This document shows positions 52,765 to 62,665 of a stretch of DNA of 64,000 nt, piece after piece (position 1 is the first letter of the stretch; every line of letters begins with the position of its first letter). The position numbers and the translations under genes were made by a program. The notes under the pieces are model-generated. The model had not been told where the DNA came from, made no database searches, and was given only the letters and a program-made list of their open reading frames with translations. Origin of the DNA: Flavobacteriales bacterium (GTDB taxonomy: Bacteria > Bacteroidota > Bacteroidia > UBA10329). The stretch is from the NCBI GenBank assembly GCA_021739695.1, contig JAIPBM010000002.1:124001-188000 (forward strand), written 5' to 3'.

Positions 52765-53764
52765 GATTGACATGCATACGCATATCATGCCGCGCGAAAT
52801 GCCCGATTTCGCACGCAAGTTCGGCTATGGCGATTTCATCATGCTCAACCATGTGGAGCCAGGTAAGGCAAACATGATGCAAGGAAGACGGTTTTTCCGC
52901 CAGATAACGGAGAATTGCTGGAACCCCGAAATACGCATTGCCGAGTACGAGCAATTCAATACGCAAGTGCAGGTGGTTTGTACCATTCCGGTGCTGTTTT
53001 CGTATTGGGCAAAGCCCGAAGATGGTGCGGAGGTTGCCCGTTTTCTGAATGATGATATTGCGAGATCCATCGAGCCATTCAAAAAGAATTACATCGGATT
53101 GGGAACGCTGCCGATGCAAGACACTGATCTGGCGATTAAAGAATTGCAGCGATGTAAAGAACTCGGTTTTCCTGGCGTTCAGATCGGCTCAAACATCAAC
53201 GATAAGAATCTGGATGAACCTGAGTTCTATCCAATATTCGAAGCTTGCCAAGACCTTGGAATGGCTGTTTTTGTCCACCCTTGGAACATGATGGGAATGG
53301 ACCAGATGCGTAAGTATTGGCTTCCGTGGTTGGTTGGAATGCCAGCCGAAACCTCGCGAGCTATTTGCTCCATGGTTTTTGCTGGAATTTTTGAAAAACT
53401 ACCAAATCTGAGGGTTTGTTTCGCGCATGCAGGCGGATCTTTCATTCCAACAATTGGCAGAATTGAACACGGCTTCAATTGCCGACCGGATTTAGTGGCT
53501 ATTGATAATGACGTGAGCCCTAGGGAATATCTCGGCAAATTCTGGGTCGATTGCATTACGCACGATGCAGATGCTCTCAAGTTTATTATCGACAAAGTCG
53601 GTTCTGAAAAAGTTTGTTTGGGAAGTGATTATCCGTTTCCGTTAGGTGACCTTGAAATCGGTAAATTCATTGAAGAAATGAACTTGCCTCAACAAGACAT
53701 CGACAATATTTTCTGCCATAGTAGTTTGGATTGGTTGGGGCTTAACGAAAACGAATTCAATTGA
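52748..53764 (+). CDS. ACMSD-like amidohydrolase (decarboxylase)
   Basis: A 338-residue metal-dependent hydrolase-fold protein of the 2-amino-3-carboxymuconate-6-semialdehyde decarboxylase type. Zinc ligands and catalytic residues: DMHTHIMP (HxH), VFVHPWNMMGMDQMRKYWLPWLVGMP with His in VHPW, CFAHAGG (catalytic His) and LGSDYPFP (Asp). The arrangement fits the ACMSD branch, which removes CO2 in tryptophan/kynurenine degradation. No other kynurenine genes are visible here, so a related decarboxylase activity is possible. It overlaps hemB by 17 bases and the next gene by 4. Confidence 0.9.
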   Translation: MGSLLKIDMHTHIMPREMPDFARKFGYGDFIMLNHVEPGKANMMQGRRFFRQITENCWNPEIRIAEYEQFNTQVQVVCTIPVLFSYWAKPEDGAEVARFLNDDIARSIEPFKKNYIGLGTLPMQDTDLAIKELQRCKELGFPGVQIGSNINDKNLDEPEFYPIFEACQDLGMAVFVHPWNMMGMDQMRKYWLPWLVGMPAETSRAICSMVFAGIFEKLPNLRVCFAHAGGSFIPTIGRIEHGFNCRPDLVAIDNDVSPREYLGKFWVDCITHDADALKFIIDKVGSEKVCLGSDYPFPLGDLEIGKFIEEMNLPQQDIDNIFCHSSLDWLGLNENEFN

Positions 53765-54699
53765 GTAGCGAGATAGAAATTTCAGTTGTAAGCCCCGTTT
53801 ATCGTGCTCAGGCACTTCTGCCAGAATTAGCGTCTAGACTGGACCAAGTGTTAGGTGCAATGGGTGTTGCGTATGAGATTGTGCTTGTAGATGACCGCAG
53901 CCCTGATGATTCTTGGGTTGTTTTGAAAGAATTGGCAGAAAAGAGACCATCCATTAAGGCACATAGGTTGAGTAGAAATTTTGGTCAGCATTATGCAATT
54001 ACCGCAGGCCTTGGGTTAGCAAAAGGCAAATGGATAGTGGTAATGGATTGCGACCTACAGGACAGACCTGAGGAAATCCCAGCTTTATATGCCAAGGCTC
54101 TAGAAGGTCCAGATGCGGTTGTTGCTAGAAGAGTGCAGCGACAGGATAAGTGGTCAAAGCGTATGTCTTCCAAGTTGTATTATTCTACGTTCAGTTACCT
54201 TACTGACACTGTTCAAGACCCAGCAGTGGCCAACTTTGGAATTTACGACAGGAAAGTGGTGGACGCGATTCTTACCATGAAAGATGCAATTCGTTATTTC
54301 CCAACGATGCTGCAGTGGGTAGGTTTCGACCGGGTTTATTTGGATGTGACACATGACGCTAGAGCAGAAGGAGAATCATCATATAATTGGACAAGCCTGT
54401 TTGCTCTTGCGTTCAACAACATCTTAGCCTTTTCTGACAAACCGCTCAGGCTGACAGTGCGATTGGGTTTTTACATTTCGGCTATTTCAATGAGTATCGG
54501 AGTCTTTTATTTGGTGCAGTATATTTTGGGAGAAATAGACGTCCTCGGTTTCGCCAGCTTGATTATCTCCATCTCATTCTTTTCGGGAATGATTATTATG
54601 ATTCTTGGGATTATCGGACTCTATCTCGGAAAAGTGTTCGAAAAAGTGAAAGATCGGCCCAATTATATCATTAGCGAAACCACCGAAAGAAGCTCATAA
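53761..54699 (+). CDS. Glycosyltransferase family 2 with two C-terminal TM helices (GtrB/ArnC-like)
   Basis: A 312-residue enzyme, a close functional relative of the one encoded at 6692-7630. ISVVSPVYRAQALLPEL, IVLVDDRSPDDSW, the catalytic VMDCDLQDRPEEI motif and the NFGIYDRKVV region are GT-A features. Two helices (GFYISAISMSIGVFYLVQY, LIISISFFSGMIIMILGIIG) end the protein. It likely makes a polyprenyl-phosphate sugar. The start is TTG, overlapping the stop codon of the amidohydrolase gene; no ATG exists before the first conserved strand. It opens the glycan gene cluster on this strand. Confidence 0.9.
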   Translation: MSSEIEISVVSPVYRAQALLPELASRLDQVLGAMGVAYEIVLVDDRSPDDSWVVLKELAEKRPSIKAHRLSRNFGQHYAITAGLGLAKGKWIVVMDCDLQDRPEEIPALYAKALEGPDAVVARRVQRQDKWSKRMSSKLYYSTFSYLTDTVQDPAVANFGIYDRKVVDAILTMKDAIRYFPTMLQWVGFDRVYLDVTHDARAEGESSYNWTSLFALAFNNILAFSDKPLRLTVRLGFYISAISMSIGVFYLVQYILGEIDVLGFASLIISISFFSGMIIMILGIIGLYLGKVFEKVKDRPNYIISETTERSS

Positions 54700-55391
54700 T
54701 GAAGCTAACCAAGTTGGAATGGGATTCTGGTTTTTTCGGATACCCGGTTGGCAGTTTAATCCTCGAAAAAGAACCATTCGATGAACATCAATTCATCCAA
54801 ATGACACAGGAATTCAGACTCGTGTATGTGAATAGTTCGGATCCGATTGAATCAAGTTGGCTTTGCTACGGAGACTCAAAAATTCTTTTTGCCAAAGAAC
54901 CGACAGACAGACTTGCCGAAGTTGATGTTGTGGAAGCACCCATATTAAGCTTGTTGCAGATGAAGGATATCGGGCAGCAAAGTGGGCTTTATTCACGTTT
55001 CAGATTAGATCCTCATTTTAAGAATAATGAATTCGAACGACTTTATGAGGTTTGGGTGGAGCGGAGCATGAAGAAGGAAATTGCATATTCCACATTGACC
55101 ATATTAGAGGAAGACCAACCCACTGGAATCGTTACGCTATCAGAAGATAAAGAGGGCAATTCAAGCATCGGACTTTTTGCTGTTTCAGAAGGCTTTAGAG
55201 GCAAGGGAATTGGAGGAAAGTTGCTTCGTGCAGCAGACCGAATGAGCTTTTCGAAAGGAAATTCGAGTTTAAGAGTCGCAACTCAAGGGAAAAACCAAGC
55301 GGCACGTGCGGTTTACGAACACTTTGGTTTCAGAAAGCACAGTCAATCGTACATTTATAATTACTGGAATGAAGGATTTACCATTCAATAA
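54699..55391 (+). CDS. WecD-like GNAT acetyltransferase
   Basis: A 230-residue protein. The N-terminal part (LEWDSGFFGYPVGSL) and the C-terminal GNAT domain (GLFAVSEGFRGKGIGGKLLRAAD, with the acetyl-CoA Q/R-x-x-G-x-G/A loop, then NQAARAVYEHFGF) match WecD, the dTDP-4-amino-4,6-dideoxygalactose acetyltransferase. The next gene encodes the matching WecE-type aminotransferase, which strongly supports this substrate. The gene overlaps the GT2 gene upstream by one base and the aminotransferase gene by 23 bases. Confidence 0.85.
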   Translation: MKLTKLEWDSGFFGYPVGSLILEKEPFDEHQFIQMTQEFRLVYVNSSDPIESSWLCYGDSKILFAKEPTDRLAEVDVVEAPILSLLQMKDIGQQSGLYSRFRLDPHFKNNEFERLYEVWVERSMKKEIAYSTLTILEEDQPTGIVTLSEDKEGNSSIGLFAVSEGFRGKGIGGKLLRAADRMSFSKGNSSLRVATQGKNQAARAVYEHFGFRKHSQSYIYNYWNEGFTIQ

Positions 55392-56514
55392 GCCTCACTT
55401 AACAGGTAAGGAGGTCGAGTATCTGAACGATGCTGTTGCCACGGGAAAAATTTCTGGCAATGGCATTTTTACTAAAAAGTGTCAAGCCATTTTGGAAGAG
55501 ATAACGGCTACGCCCAAGGCACTGTTGACCACGTCTTGTACCGATGCATTGGAAATGTGTGCCATTCTTATGGACATTCAACCAGGAGATGAGGTCATCA
55601 TGCCTTCGTTCACATTCGTATCCACGGCAAATGCCTTCATACTAAGAGGAGCAAAGGTTGTTTTTGTGGATAGTAGGCCCGATCATCCTGGCATGGACGA
55701 GAACTTGGTGGAAGAGCTGATTACCGAACGTACCAAGGCCATTGTTGCTGTACATTATGCTGGCGTGGCCTGCAATATGGAAATGCTTAGTGCCATTGCA
55801 AAAACACACAACATCTATTTGATTGAAGATGCAGCCCAGGCCATTGACGCAAAGTTCAAATGGTCTGATGGAAAGGAATCGTTCCTTGGTTCAATTGGGG
55901 AGCTGAGCGCTTTATCATTTCACGAAACCAAAAATATTCAGTGTGGTGAAGGTGGAGCCCTGCTGATAAACCAACGGGAATTCGAAAAACGGGCGGAGAT
56001 CATTTGGGAGAAAGGCACTAATCGCACCGCTTTTTGGAGAGGTGAAGTGGACAAATATGGCTGGGTGGATATCGGGTCATCATTCCTTCCATCAGAATTG
56101 AGTTCGGCATTTCTATTTGCACAGTTGGAAGACCTGAAATCGATTCAAGAACGAAGGCTGGAAATATGGAATCGATATTACGATGGGCTGAAATCTATAA
56201 TTGATGACAAACAGGCACGACTTCCAAGTATCCCGAACTACGCAACAAATAATGCGCATATGTTCTATACGGTCTGTGCTTCGGAGGATGAAAGAACAGA
56301 GCTGATCTCACATTTAAAATCCGAAGACATTCATTCGGTATTCCATTATCAATCACTTTATGCTTCGCCATATTTCAAAGGCAAGCATGATGGAAGGCAT
56401 TTGCCATGGTCCGATTTGTATAGCTCATGTTTAGTCAGACTGCCTCTTCATTTGCATTTGACCAACGAGGATGTTGATCGGATTGTTGCTTCAGTAGTTG
56501 AGTTTTACAGCTAA
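55369..56514 (+). CDS. wecE: dTDP-4-amino-4,6-dideoxygalactose transaminase (WecE/RffA-like)
   Basis: A 381-residue PLP-dependent sugar aminotransferase. The start at ATG 55369 gives MKDLPFNKPHLTGKEVEYL, the normal WecE N terminus; an upstream frame extension overlaps the previous gene and was rejected. EVIMPSFTFVSTANAFILRGA, LIEDAAQAIDA and SFHETKNIQCGEGGALL (lysine forming the Schiff base) are present. It converts dTDP-4-keto-6-deoxyglucose to dTDP-Fuc4N, which the WecD-like enzyme would acetylate. The dTDP-sugar precursors would come from RmlA/RmlB, not encoded here. Confidence 0.9.
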   Translation: MKDLPFNKPHLTGKEVEYLNDAVATGKISGNGIFTKKCQAILEEITATPKALLTTSCTDALEMCAILMDIQPGDEVIMPSFTFVSTANAFILRGAKVVFVDSRPDHPGMDENLVEELITERTKAIVAVHYAGVACNMEMLSAIAKTHNIYLIEDAAQAIDAKFKWSDGKESFLGSIGELSALSFHETKNIQCGEGGALLINQREFEKRAEIIWEKGTNRTAFWRGEVDKYGWVDIGSSFLPSELSSAFLFAQLEDLKSIQERRLEIWNRYYDGLKSIIDDKQARLPSIPNYATNNAHMFYTVCASEDERTELISHLKSEDIHSVFHYQSLYASPYFKGKHDGRHLPWSDLYSSCLVRLPLHLHLTNEDVDRIVASVVEFYS

Positions 56515-57621
56515 ATGAAGGTTCCGTTCATCGACCTTCGGTTCGTTAACGATTCATTGAGGCCCGAGATGGAGAACGCGATAAACAGCGTTTTCAAAAC
56601 GAGTGCATTTATATTGGGGGAAAATGTAGACTCGTTTGAAAAGGAATACGCTACGTTCAATCACACGCGAGACGCCATAGGTGTCAGCAGTGGTTTAGAT
56701 GCGTTGATGCTTTCACTTCGAGCACTCAATATTGGACCCACAGATGAAGTCATTGTTCCCTCAAACACCTACATAGCAACCGCATTAGCCGTGAGTAATG
56801 TAGGTGCAAGACCTGTCTTTGTTGAGCCGAAAATGGACACGTTCAATATTGATCAAGGCCGAATTTCAGCTGCAATTAATTCACGGACGAAGGCAATCAT
56901 TCCTGTTCATCTTTACGGACAAGCGTGTGAAATGAGCGCAATAATGGCGATAGCAAATAGCCATGATTTGTTTGTGATTGAAGACAACGCCCAAGCGCAT
57001 GGAGCCGCTTTTGAAGAAAGGCTAACCGGAAGTTGGGGTCACATTAACGCAACAAGTTTTTATCCGACAAAAAATTTAGGAGCATTGGGAGACGCTGGCG
57101 CAATAACTACCAATGACCAAATGCTTGCCGATTCGGTTCGGTCTCTAAGGAATTATGGAAGCCGAGTAAAAAACATTCACGACCACCTTGGGTTTAACAA
57201 TCGATTGGATGAAATTCAAGCTGCAATTCTCCGGATCAAACTCAAACGTTTAGAAGCTTGGACCAAACAACGTCAGGATGCAGCAGCATATTACCATACG
57301 CAGCTTTCGGGAATAGGAGACGTCATTCTGCCTTTTGTTCATCCAGAGTCAACGCACGTTTATCATCTTTTTGTCATAAGAACGAACAGTCGGGACGATA
57401 TCAAGCAATCTCTCTTAGAGCGCGGAATTGAAACGGCCATTCACTACCCAACACCACCACATATGCAGCCGGCCTATTCTCATTTAGAACTCAGGAAAGG
57501 GGCATTCATGTTGGCTGAAGAACTAGCCACAACAAGTTTGAGCCTGCCTCTTTATCCTGGAATTACAGAAGCACAGCAAGAAGTGGTTGTAAACGGGATA
57601 AAAGCGTTTTTTGATGCCTAA
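56515..57621 (+). CDS. DegT/DnrJ/EryC1 sugar aminotransferase (FdtB-like)
   Basis: A 368-residue PLP enzyme. PFIDLRFVNDSLRPEME, the glycine-rich GVSSGLDALMLSLRAL, EVIVPSNTYIATALAVSNVGA, VIEDNAQAHGA and SFYPTKNLGALGDAGA (Schiff-base lysine in PTKN) are all in order. The sequence type fits dTDP-3-keto-6-deoxysugar transaminases such as FdtB, making a 3-amino sugar. With the WecE-like enzyme the cluster would make two different amino sugars. The gene starts on the base after wecE ends, and the next GT2 gene overlaps its end by 8 bases. Confidence 0.88.
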   Translation: MKVPFIDLRFVNDSLRPEMENAINSVFKTSAFILGENVDSFEKEYATFNHTRDAIGVSSGLDALMLSLRALNIGPTDEVIVPSNTYIATALAVSNVGARPVFVEPKMDTFNIDQGRISAAINSRTKAIIPVHLYGQACEMSAIMAIANSHDLFVIEDNAQAHGAAFEERLTGSWGHINATSFYPTKNLGALGDAGAITTNDQMLADSVRSLRNYGSRVKNIHDHLGFNNRLDEIQAAILRIKLKRLEAWTKQRQDAAAYYHTQLSGIGDVILPFVHPESTHVYHLFVIRTNSRDDIKQSLLERGIETAIHYPTPPHMQPAYSHLELRKGAFMLAEELATTSLSLPLYPGITEAQQEVVVNGIKAFFDA

Positions 57622-58360
57622 GATTTCGGTAGTAATTCCGTGCTATTTCAACGAGGACAACATTCCGGTCACTACGGCTGCTCTTATTGCAAACGAAAGC
57701 ACGCTTCCTTCGGATACGACATTGGAATATGTTTTTGTTGATGATGGTTCCGGTGATGAAACATTGGATAGGTTGCTCAACTTCAAGCGAAGCCATCCCA
57801 AGAAAGTAACGGTGGTAAAACTTGCTTCGAACGTGGGCTCGTACAATGCGATTTACGCTGGTTTGAAGCACGCAACTGGAGACTGTGTTGTTGTGATGGC
57901 GGCTGACCTGCAAGACCCACCAGAACTGATTATAGAGATGTATCAATTTTGGCGTGATGGATCAAAACTGGTCCTAGCAACCGGAACAAAGCAACGGAAT
58001 GCTTTCGCAAATATTTTTTATTGGTTCATGAGGTCATTCGCCTTACCAACATTGCCGGCAGGCGGATTCGATTTTTGTCTTTTCGACAAAAAGGCAAAAG
58101 ACCGGTTACTGACGCAGATGCAAGCAGATATCAATTCGCTTTACTTGCTGCTCACTATGAATTTGCCCCACGAAATCGTTATGTATCAAAAACGACAAAG
58201 AGTGATTGGCACTTCGAAATGGACAACGAAAAAGAAATTTAGACTTGCGTGGAAAACACTCGGATTTTTTATGGCCGAGCGAAGTGTGATTCTCGCGTAT
58301 TTTTGGAGAAGTACAAAACCCGAAAACCCAGAACCGTTTATTATCGATGAAGTTTTCTGA
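57614..58360 (+). CDS. Glycosyltransferase family 2
   Basis: A 248-residue enzyme. The start is ATG at 57614, one codon after a TTG. KISVVIPCYFNEDNIPVT, YVFVDDGSGDETL and the DxD-type MAADLQDPPELI are the GT-A hallmarks. LPAGGFDFCLFDKKAKDRLLTQM and an FMAERSV segment near the end are typical of DPM1-like GT2 enzymes without long C-terminal helices. It probably transfers one of the sugars made by the aminotransferases encoded in this cluster. The gene overlaps the upstream aminotransferase gene. Confidence 0.9.
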   Translation: MPKISVVIPCYFNEDNIPVTTAALIANESTLPSDTTLEYVFVDDGSGDETLDRLLNFKRSHPKKVTVVKLASNVGSYNAIYAGLKHATGDCVVVMAADLQDPPELIIEMYQFWRDGSKLVLATGTKQRNAFANIFYWFMRSFALPTLPAGGFDFCLFDKKAKDRLLTQMQADINSLYLLLTMNLPHEIVMYQKRQRVIGTSKWTTKKKFRLAWKTLGFFMAERSVILAYFWRSTKPENPEPFIIDEVF

Positions 58361-58381
58361 TCGTTTCCTCACAACTTACAA

Positions 58382-59752
58382 ATGAGTGAATTTAAATTAA
58401 AAGAGGGCGTCTTCTTGGCTGTGTTTACCTTGCTTTTTGGGACAACATTTTTGTTGTATCATCTAGGATTGGACCAATACTATTGTTTGAGCGCAGATGA
58501 CTTCGCTGGTATTGACAACTCCATTCACGGAATTCCTGGATTGAGCCATGCATGGCATTTCTATTGGAATTGGGAGGGACCATTCCTTTCTCATTTCATA
58601 AATGGATTAATTCTATGGACTGTTTCTTTTGGTGCGGCGCCAATGATTGTTTTTATGTTGGTTAAGTTGGCATTATTAGGGTCTACCGCTCTGCTGATTC
58701 GTTCTGTGTTTATTCGATTTCAATGTTCGTTGTCGTGGTCAAAGAGTTGGCTTGTTGCAATAACGTTCAATATCATCCTATATCTCATTTCACCGAATAA
58801 ATCTGAAATCTGGCATTGGTTAACGGGCACGCTTTATCTGGTGCCGCTCATTTGTTTGCAACTTGGTGCGGCTGCAATTATGAGAGATAAGTTACTGTTG
58901 TCAGTTGTTCCGTTTGCGGTGGTAATGCAGAGTAAGGTCACCTATGCTGTCTTGGTTTTTGGGTTTCTTGTGCTGTTAACTGCACTAACCTGGATTCTGA
59001 ATTCTGATAATCGGAAACGGGCGCTTTTCTGCCTTACTGCCTTGTTTCTTTTTTTGGCTGCCTACATTGTCGCACCTGGCAATTATGTTAGGCTGACAGA
59101 TCACGGTAAATCAAATGAGGAACTCTTATGGCAATTCATTATCGGCCTGTATAATCTTTTCATTTCTTTCAACCTGGCTAAACTAGACAGGGTGATTCTC
59201 GGTCTTTTGATCGGGATTCCAATACTTGGAACGAAAACGAAATTGCTCAGACCAAGTAAATTTTGGTATTGGCTCGTTCCTGTGTTTCTTTATTTGGGTT
59301 TTTCTGTAATGCATGAGGTGCTTTTTGTATCCATTACCGGCTGCAGAGAATGGACTCGTGTTCTATCATTACACTCATATCTTTTTCTGGTCATGGTCTT
59401 CGTTTATGGCGTTTGGCTATTTGGTCTAATTCCTGAAAAGTGGCAGTTAAAAATTTGGCCAGCCTCAGTTATAGGAGTCGTGGGGATGTGTTTGCACCTT
59501 TTTAATGGACATCATGTACAACTTCAAATGGGCGAAGAGCTTAAATCGAATTATGACTCTCGTATGGCAACGATAATGAAACATGAAGAAATTGGCGATA
59601 CTCTTTATGTAGAACCAATGAACTACGAGGGCGTACTTTACTTTCAAGATTTTTCCGAAGACCCAGGAAATTGGATCAACAAGGATTTTACGAAAGCCCA
59701 TGAGATAGATTTCGAAATTGCCCTGAAGGCGGGGGTGTGTCAACTTGAATAG
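58382..59752 (+). CDS. Polytopic membrane protein (DUF6056-like, GT-C-like)
   Basis: A 456-residue protein with about ten hydrophobic segments. Early loops contain YYCLSADDFAGIDNSIHG and HAWHFYWNWEGPFLSHFINGL; acidic residues in the first loop and a WxGR-like region recall GT-C glycosyltransferases of the DUF6056 group. It may transfer sugars at the outer side of the cytoplasmic membrane, or act in repeat-unit handling. The gene lies 21 bases after the GT2 gene on the same strand. Confidence 0.8.
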   Translation: MSEFKLKEGVFLAVFTLLFGTTFLLYHLGLDQYYCLSADDFAGIDNSIHGIPGLSHAWHFYWNWEGPFLSHFINGLILWTVSFGAAPMIVFMLVKLALLGSTALLIRSVFIRFQCSLSWSKSWLVAITFNIILYLISPNKSEIWHWLTGTLYLVPLICLQLGAAAIMRDKLLLSVVPFAVVMQSKVTYAVLVFGFLVLLTALTWILNSDNRKRALFCLTALFLFLAAYIVAPGNYVRLTDHGKSNEELLWQFIIGLYNLFISFNLAKLDRVILGLLIGIPILGTKTKLLRPSKFWYWLVPVFLYLGFSVMHEVLFVSITGCREWTRVLSLHSYLFLVMVFVYGVWLFGLIPEKWQLKIWPASVIGVVGMCLHLFNGHHVQLQMGEELKSNYDSRMATIMKHEEIGDTLYVEPMNYEGVLYFQDFSEDPGNWINKDFTKAHEIDFEIALKAGVCQLE

Positions 59753-59875
59753 TCTCTAATTGAATTCAATAATCTAGCGAAAGAGCGTCTCAGCTAAGGT
59801 TAATGCCATGCGGTTATTGTAAATTTGAAGGATGAATCATTTGCGCAATAGACTTAACTGAAAAGATATCACGGT

Positions 59876-61744
59876 ATGATTTCAATTCCGCAAATTATTC
59901 AAATTTATTTTTCTGGGATTACGGTTTTGTTGGTTTTGGCATTGTTTAGCTTACTGCTTTGCCGCCATGTGGGAGAACAACAAAGGAAAGTGCTGCCAAT
60001 ATTTGCCTTTGTGACCCTTGGGTTTTTAACGGCTGTATGGTTTACTCGAGGAAATACTTCTTTATGGCCAGCATTCATATTGGTAATTGTTGGGCTTTGG
60101 CATGGCGAAAAGCACATAAATAGTAGTGTGTTGGGAAAAACACTTGTTGAGGTTGCATATCTGTTTTTCTTATTCACAGGCTTTTTTATTTTGATGTTCA
60201 TTCTGTCATCAAATAGAGATGGAGACTTAATTATATCGAATTACGACACACCCTTCTATGTGCGGTTGGTGGAACACCTAATGTTGACTGGAAACGAATC
60301 TTTTTATTTAGAGCGTTTGTATCCGGAAGAGAACGGTGTACTGCTGTATCATTATTTAGAACATTGGTTGGCTGCTTTTATAAAAATCATTACTCCGAAT
60401 ATTCCAACCATCTATTCTTTTGACCTGGTTCTTAACCCTTTGCTGTTCAGTCTTGCTACGCTGGGTTTTTTCCATCTAGTTGGCGCTGTGACGAAAAGAA
60501 CAGACGGATTTGTCTACATGTTGGCCCCTATCATAGTTTTCGGAATTGCAACTCCAGAAATCGTTGATGCGCTGCCAAGCGGTATTCCTTGCAACCTTAA
60601 TAGGTCATGGTCTCCTTTTGAGCAACCAAAAGCTGCGGTCGCCTATATTTTTCTTTCTCCTCTTCTGCTGGCGGTGCACATACGCCATCTTAAACAGCTA
60701 TGGATTATGTCTATGCTATTGGGTGTTTGTTTTATTCCTACCATTCCAACAGTTACGCTTAGTGCAATGCTTATTACTGTTTTATGGGTATTGTTGCTGG
60801 AGGTAAATTGGCAAAAAGCATTGATAAGCGCAGCCACGAGCGTTTTAATTGCCTCCTTAGGGCTGGGAATTTGGCTTGTGTTTAACTATAAAGCAAAGTC
60901 CTTTGGTGGTCAAATAACCGCGGATGAAATTCTTGCGTTTTATCATCATTATGCGGTTGGTATAATTGGGGTTTCCGTTATTTCGTCTGTTGTGATTTTT
61001 CTACCCGCACTTATTTTATTGACCGCCATAAGGAGGTTGAATTTGGAAATTGTCGTTTTTGTTTTGTCGCTTTACGGTTTCGGCCTAATTTGCTATGCTT
61101 CACTGGGCTTTGAATTTGAATCATTTCAACTTTTTCAGACCATTTCTCTACCGGCTTTAACCAGCCTATTGCTTCTTTTGGCCGCTGTCATTTTGATTAA
61201 AAGCAATCACATTTTGTTAAGGGCCGTGGTTTTCGTCTTTTTAGTTCTGGTGGCGAACACACGAATAGTTAATTATGGGTTTATTATTGCCAAAGGACAG
61301 GAAATAATCGACCTTAAATCTTTTGTAACACAAGAGGATGTTCAGACAGCGTTTATTAGAAACCCTAAAGAGTATGAAGGCGCTGTGCAGGGAAAACAAC
61401 CGTATTTGCATTTTCCTATAGAACAGTTGCACTCGACTTCATCAAGTTATCATTCGTTTAGTCTCAATGAATTGTCGTGGCAAGTTGTTTCCCCACTTTA
61501 CCAAGAAGAATATCGATTTAAGGAATTTTCTAGTTTTTGCAGGTTTGTCAACCATGAAGGGGTTCAAGATTCTTCCCTAGAATCTCAGCAAAGGACTTTT
61601 TTAGTTAAGAATAATATTCATTATCTGGAGGCTTCAGCAATGTCGGACATTAGCGCGTTGAACCTTACAATTGTTGATAGCTTGGTGTTCCAAAATGGTT
61701 CTAGGCTCTACAGGTTAGATTACGATTCCCGTCAGTATAAGTAA
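59876..61744 (+). CDS. Large polytopic membrane protein of the glycan cluster (GT-C-like)
   Basis: A 622-residue protein with about 13-14 hydrophobic segments. An extracytoplasmic loop after the fourth segment has SNYDTPFYVRLVEHLM and NGVLLYHYLEHWLAAFIKI, reminiscent of the first-loop D residue and H/E residues of GT-C enzymes. The C-terminal ~150 residues are soluble (HFPIEQLHSTSSSYHSF). No family is named with certainty. Context suggests a membrane glycosyltransferase or polysaccharide polymerase. A 123-base gap separates it from the upstream gene, and 209 bases follow before the next. Confidence 0.8.
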   Translation: MISIPQIIQIYFSGITVLLVLALFSLLLCRHVGEQQRKVLPIFAFVTLGFLTAVWFTRGNTSLWPAFILVIVGLWHGEKHINSSVLGKTLVEVAYLFFLFTGFFILMFILSSNRDGDLIISNYDTPFYVRLVEHLMLTGNESFYLERLYPEENGVLLYHYLEHWLAAFIKIITPNIPTIYSFDLVLNPLLFSLATLGFFHLVGAVTKRTDGFVYMLAPIIVFGIATPEIVDALPSGIPCNLNRSWSPFEQPKAAVAYIFLSPLLLAVHIRHLKQLWIMSMLLGVCFIPTIPTVTLSAMLITVLWVLLLEVNWQKALISAATSVLIASLGLGIWLVFNYKAKSFGGQITADEILAFYHHYAVGIIGVSVISSVVIFLPALILLTAIRRLNLEIVVFVLSLYGFGLICYASLGFEFESFQLFQTISLPALTSLLLLLAAVILIKSNHILLRAVVFVFLVLVANTRIVNYGFIIAKGQEIIDLKSFVTQEDVQTAFIRNPKEYEGAVQGKQPYLHFPIEQLHSTSSSYHSFSLNELSWQVVSPLYQEEYRFKEFSSFCRFVNHEGVQDSSLESQQRTFLVKNNIHYLEASAMSDISALNLTIVDSLVFQNGSRLYRLDYDSRQYK

Positions 61745-61953
61745 GGGTCTAGCAATAATTATTAGGGCGTTAGGCCAGCAATTTTCTTATTAATTGATAG
61801 GAGTTGCACCCTCGATAAGTGACCATCAGTTTTTAGCAAATAGAACTTGTTGGTTTCCAGGTTGGACAGGCTGGTCAAAAACGGTAGCGCATCTAAATTT
61901 TAAGTTGAATTCGGAACAAGCTCGGATATCACCAATTATCATAGATTTGTTGT

Positions 61954-62661
61954 ATGTCTCAGTCCATAGAGTTATCAGTCGTCATCCTCTGTTATCGTTC
62001 AGAAGCAACGGTTGTAGATTTCGTTAAAAAAGCAGAGGAATTAATAAAAACGCTTACCGATAGTTATGAGTTAGTGCTTGTTGCCAACTATATCGAGGGT
62101 TCTGATGACCGGACACGCGATTATGTAGTTAAAATAGAACAAGAGAATACACATTGCAAAGTAATATGCAAGCCCAAGCAAGGGATGATGGGCTGGGACA
62201 TGCGCTCGGGTCTGGACGCGGCTAGCGGGGACTACATTTGTGTCATTGATGGTGACGGACAATTCCCAATAGAAAGCATCTCTGCATGTTTCGAGCAGGT
62301 TAGAACAGGAAAGTTTGATCTTGTGAAAACGTACAGGGTCAAGAGGGGAGATGGGGTTTATCGAAGGTTCATCAGTAAAGGCTACAACGCTTTGTTTTCC
62401 TTGCTTTTTCCGGGAATAGCTTCTCATGATGCAAATTCAAAGCCAAAGATTCTGAAACGAGAAGCATATCAGAAGATGAAGCTCCGTTCTGATGATTGGT
62501 TTATTGACGCTGAAATTATGTTAAATGTTCGTGATCTTGGGATGACATATCATGAAATTCCGGTTGAGTTTTATGAATTGGAAGGAAGAGCCTCATTCGT
62601 TAAGCTTCCCGCTATCGTTGAATTCGTTAAGAACCTACTTCAATACCGGTTTGGCCGATAG
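61954..62661 (+). CDS. Glycosyltransferase family 2
   Basis: A 235-residue GT-A enzyme. IELSVVILCYRSEATVVDF, ELVLVANYIEGSDDRTRDY and VIDGDGQFPIESI (DxD) are present, and SDDWFIDAEIML is a later conserved block. The shape is that of DPM1-like transferases. It may act on the lipid-linked intermediate of the same pathway. A TAGATTTG element ends 4 bases before the ATG, too close for a normal promoter. Confidence 0.88.
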   Translation: MSQSIELSVVILCYRSEATVVDFVKKAEELIKTLTDSYELVLVANYIEGSDDRTRDYVVKIEQENTHCKVICKPKQGMMGWDMRSGLDAASGDYICVIDGDGQFPIESISACFEQVRTGKFDLVKTYRVKRGDGVYRRFISKGYNALFSLLFPGIASHDANSKPKILKREAYQKMKLRSDDWFIDAEIMLNVRDLGMTYHEIPVEFYELEGRASFVKLPAIVEFVKNLLQYRFGR

Positions 62662-62665
62662 CCGA

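Noticed and set aside
61794-62027. 77-codon frame before the GT2 gene at 61954
   Set aside because: It overlaps the start of the clear GT2 gene in another frame and has no motif of its own.
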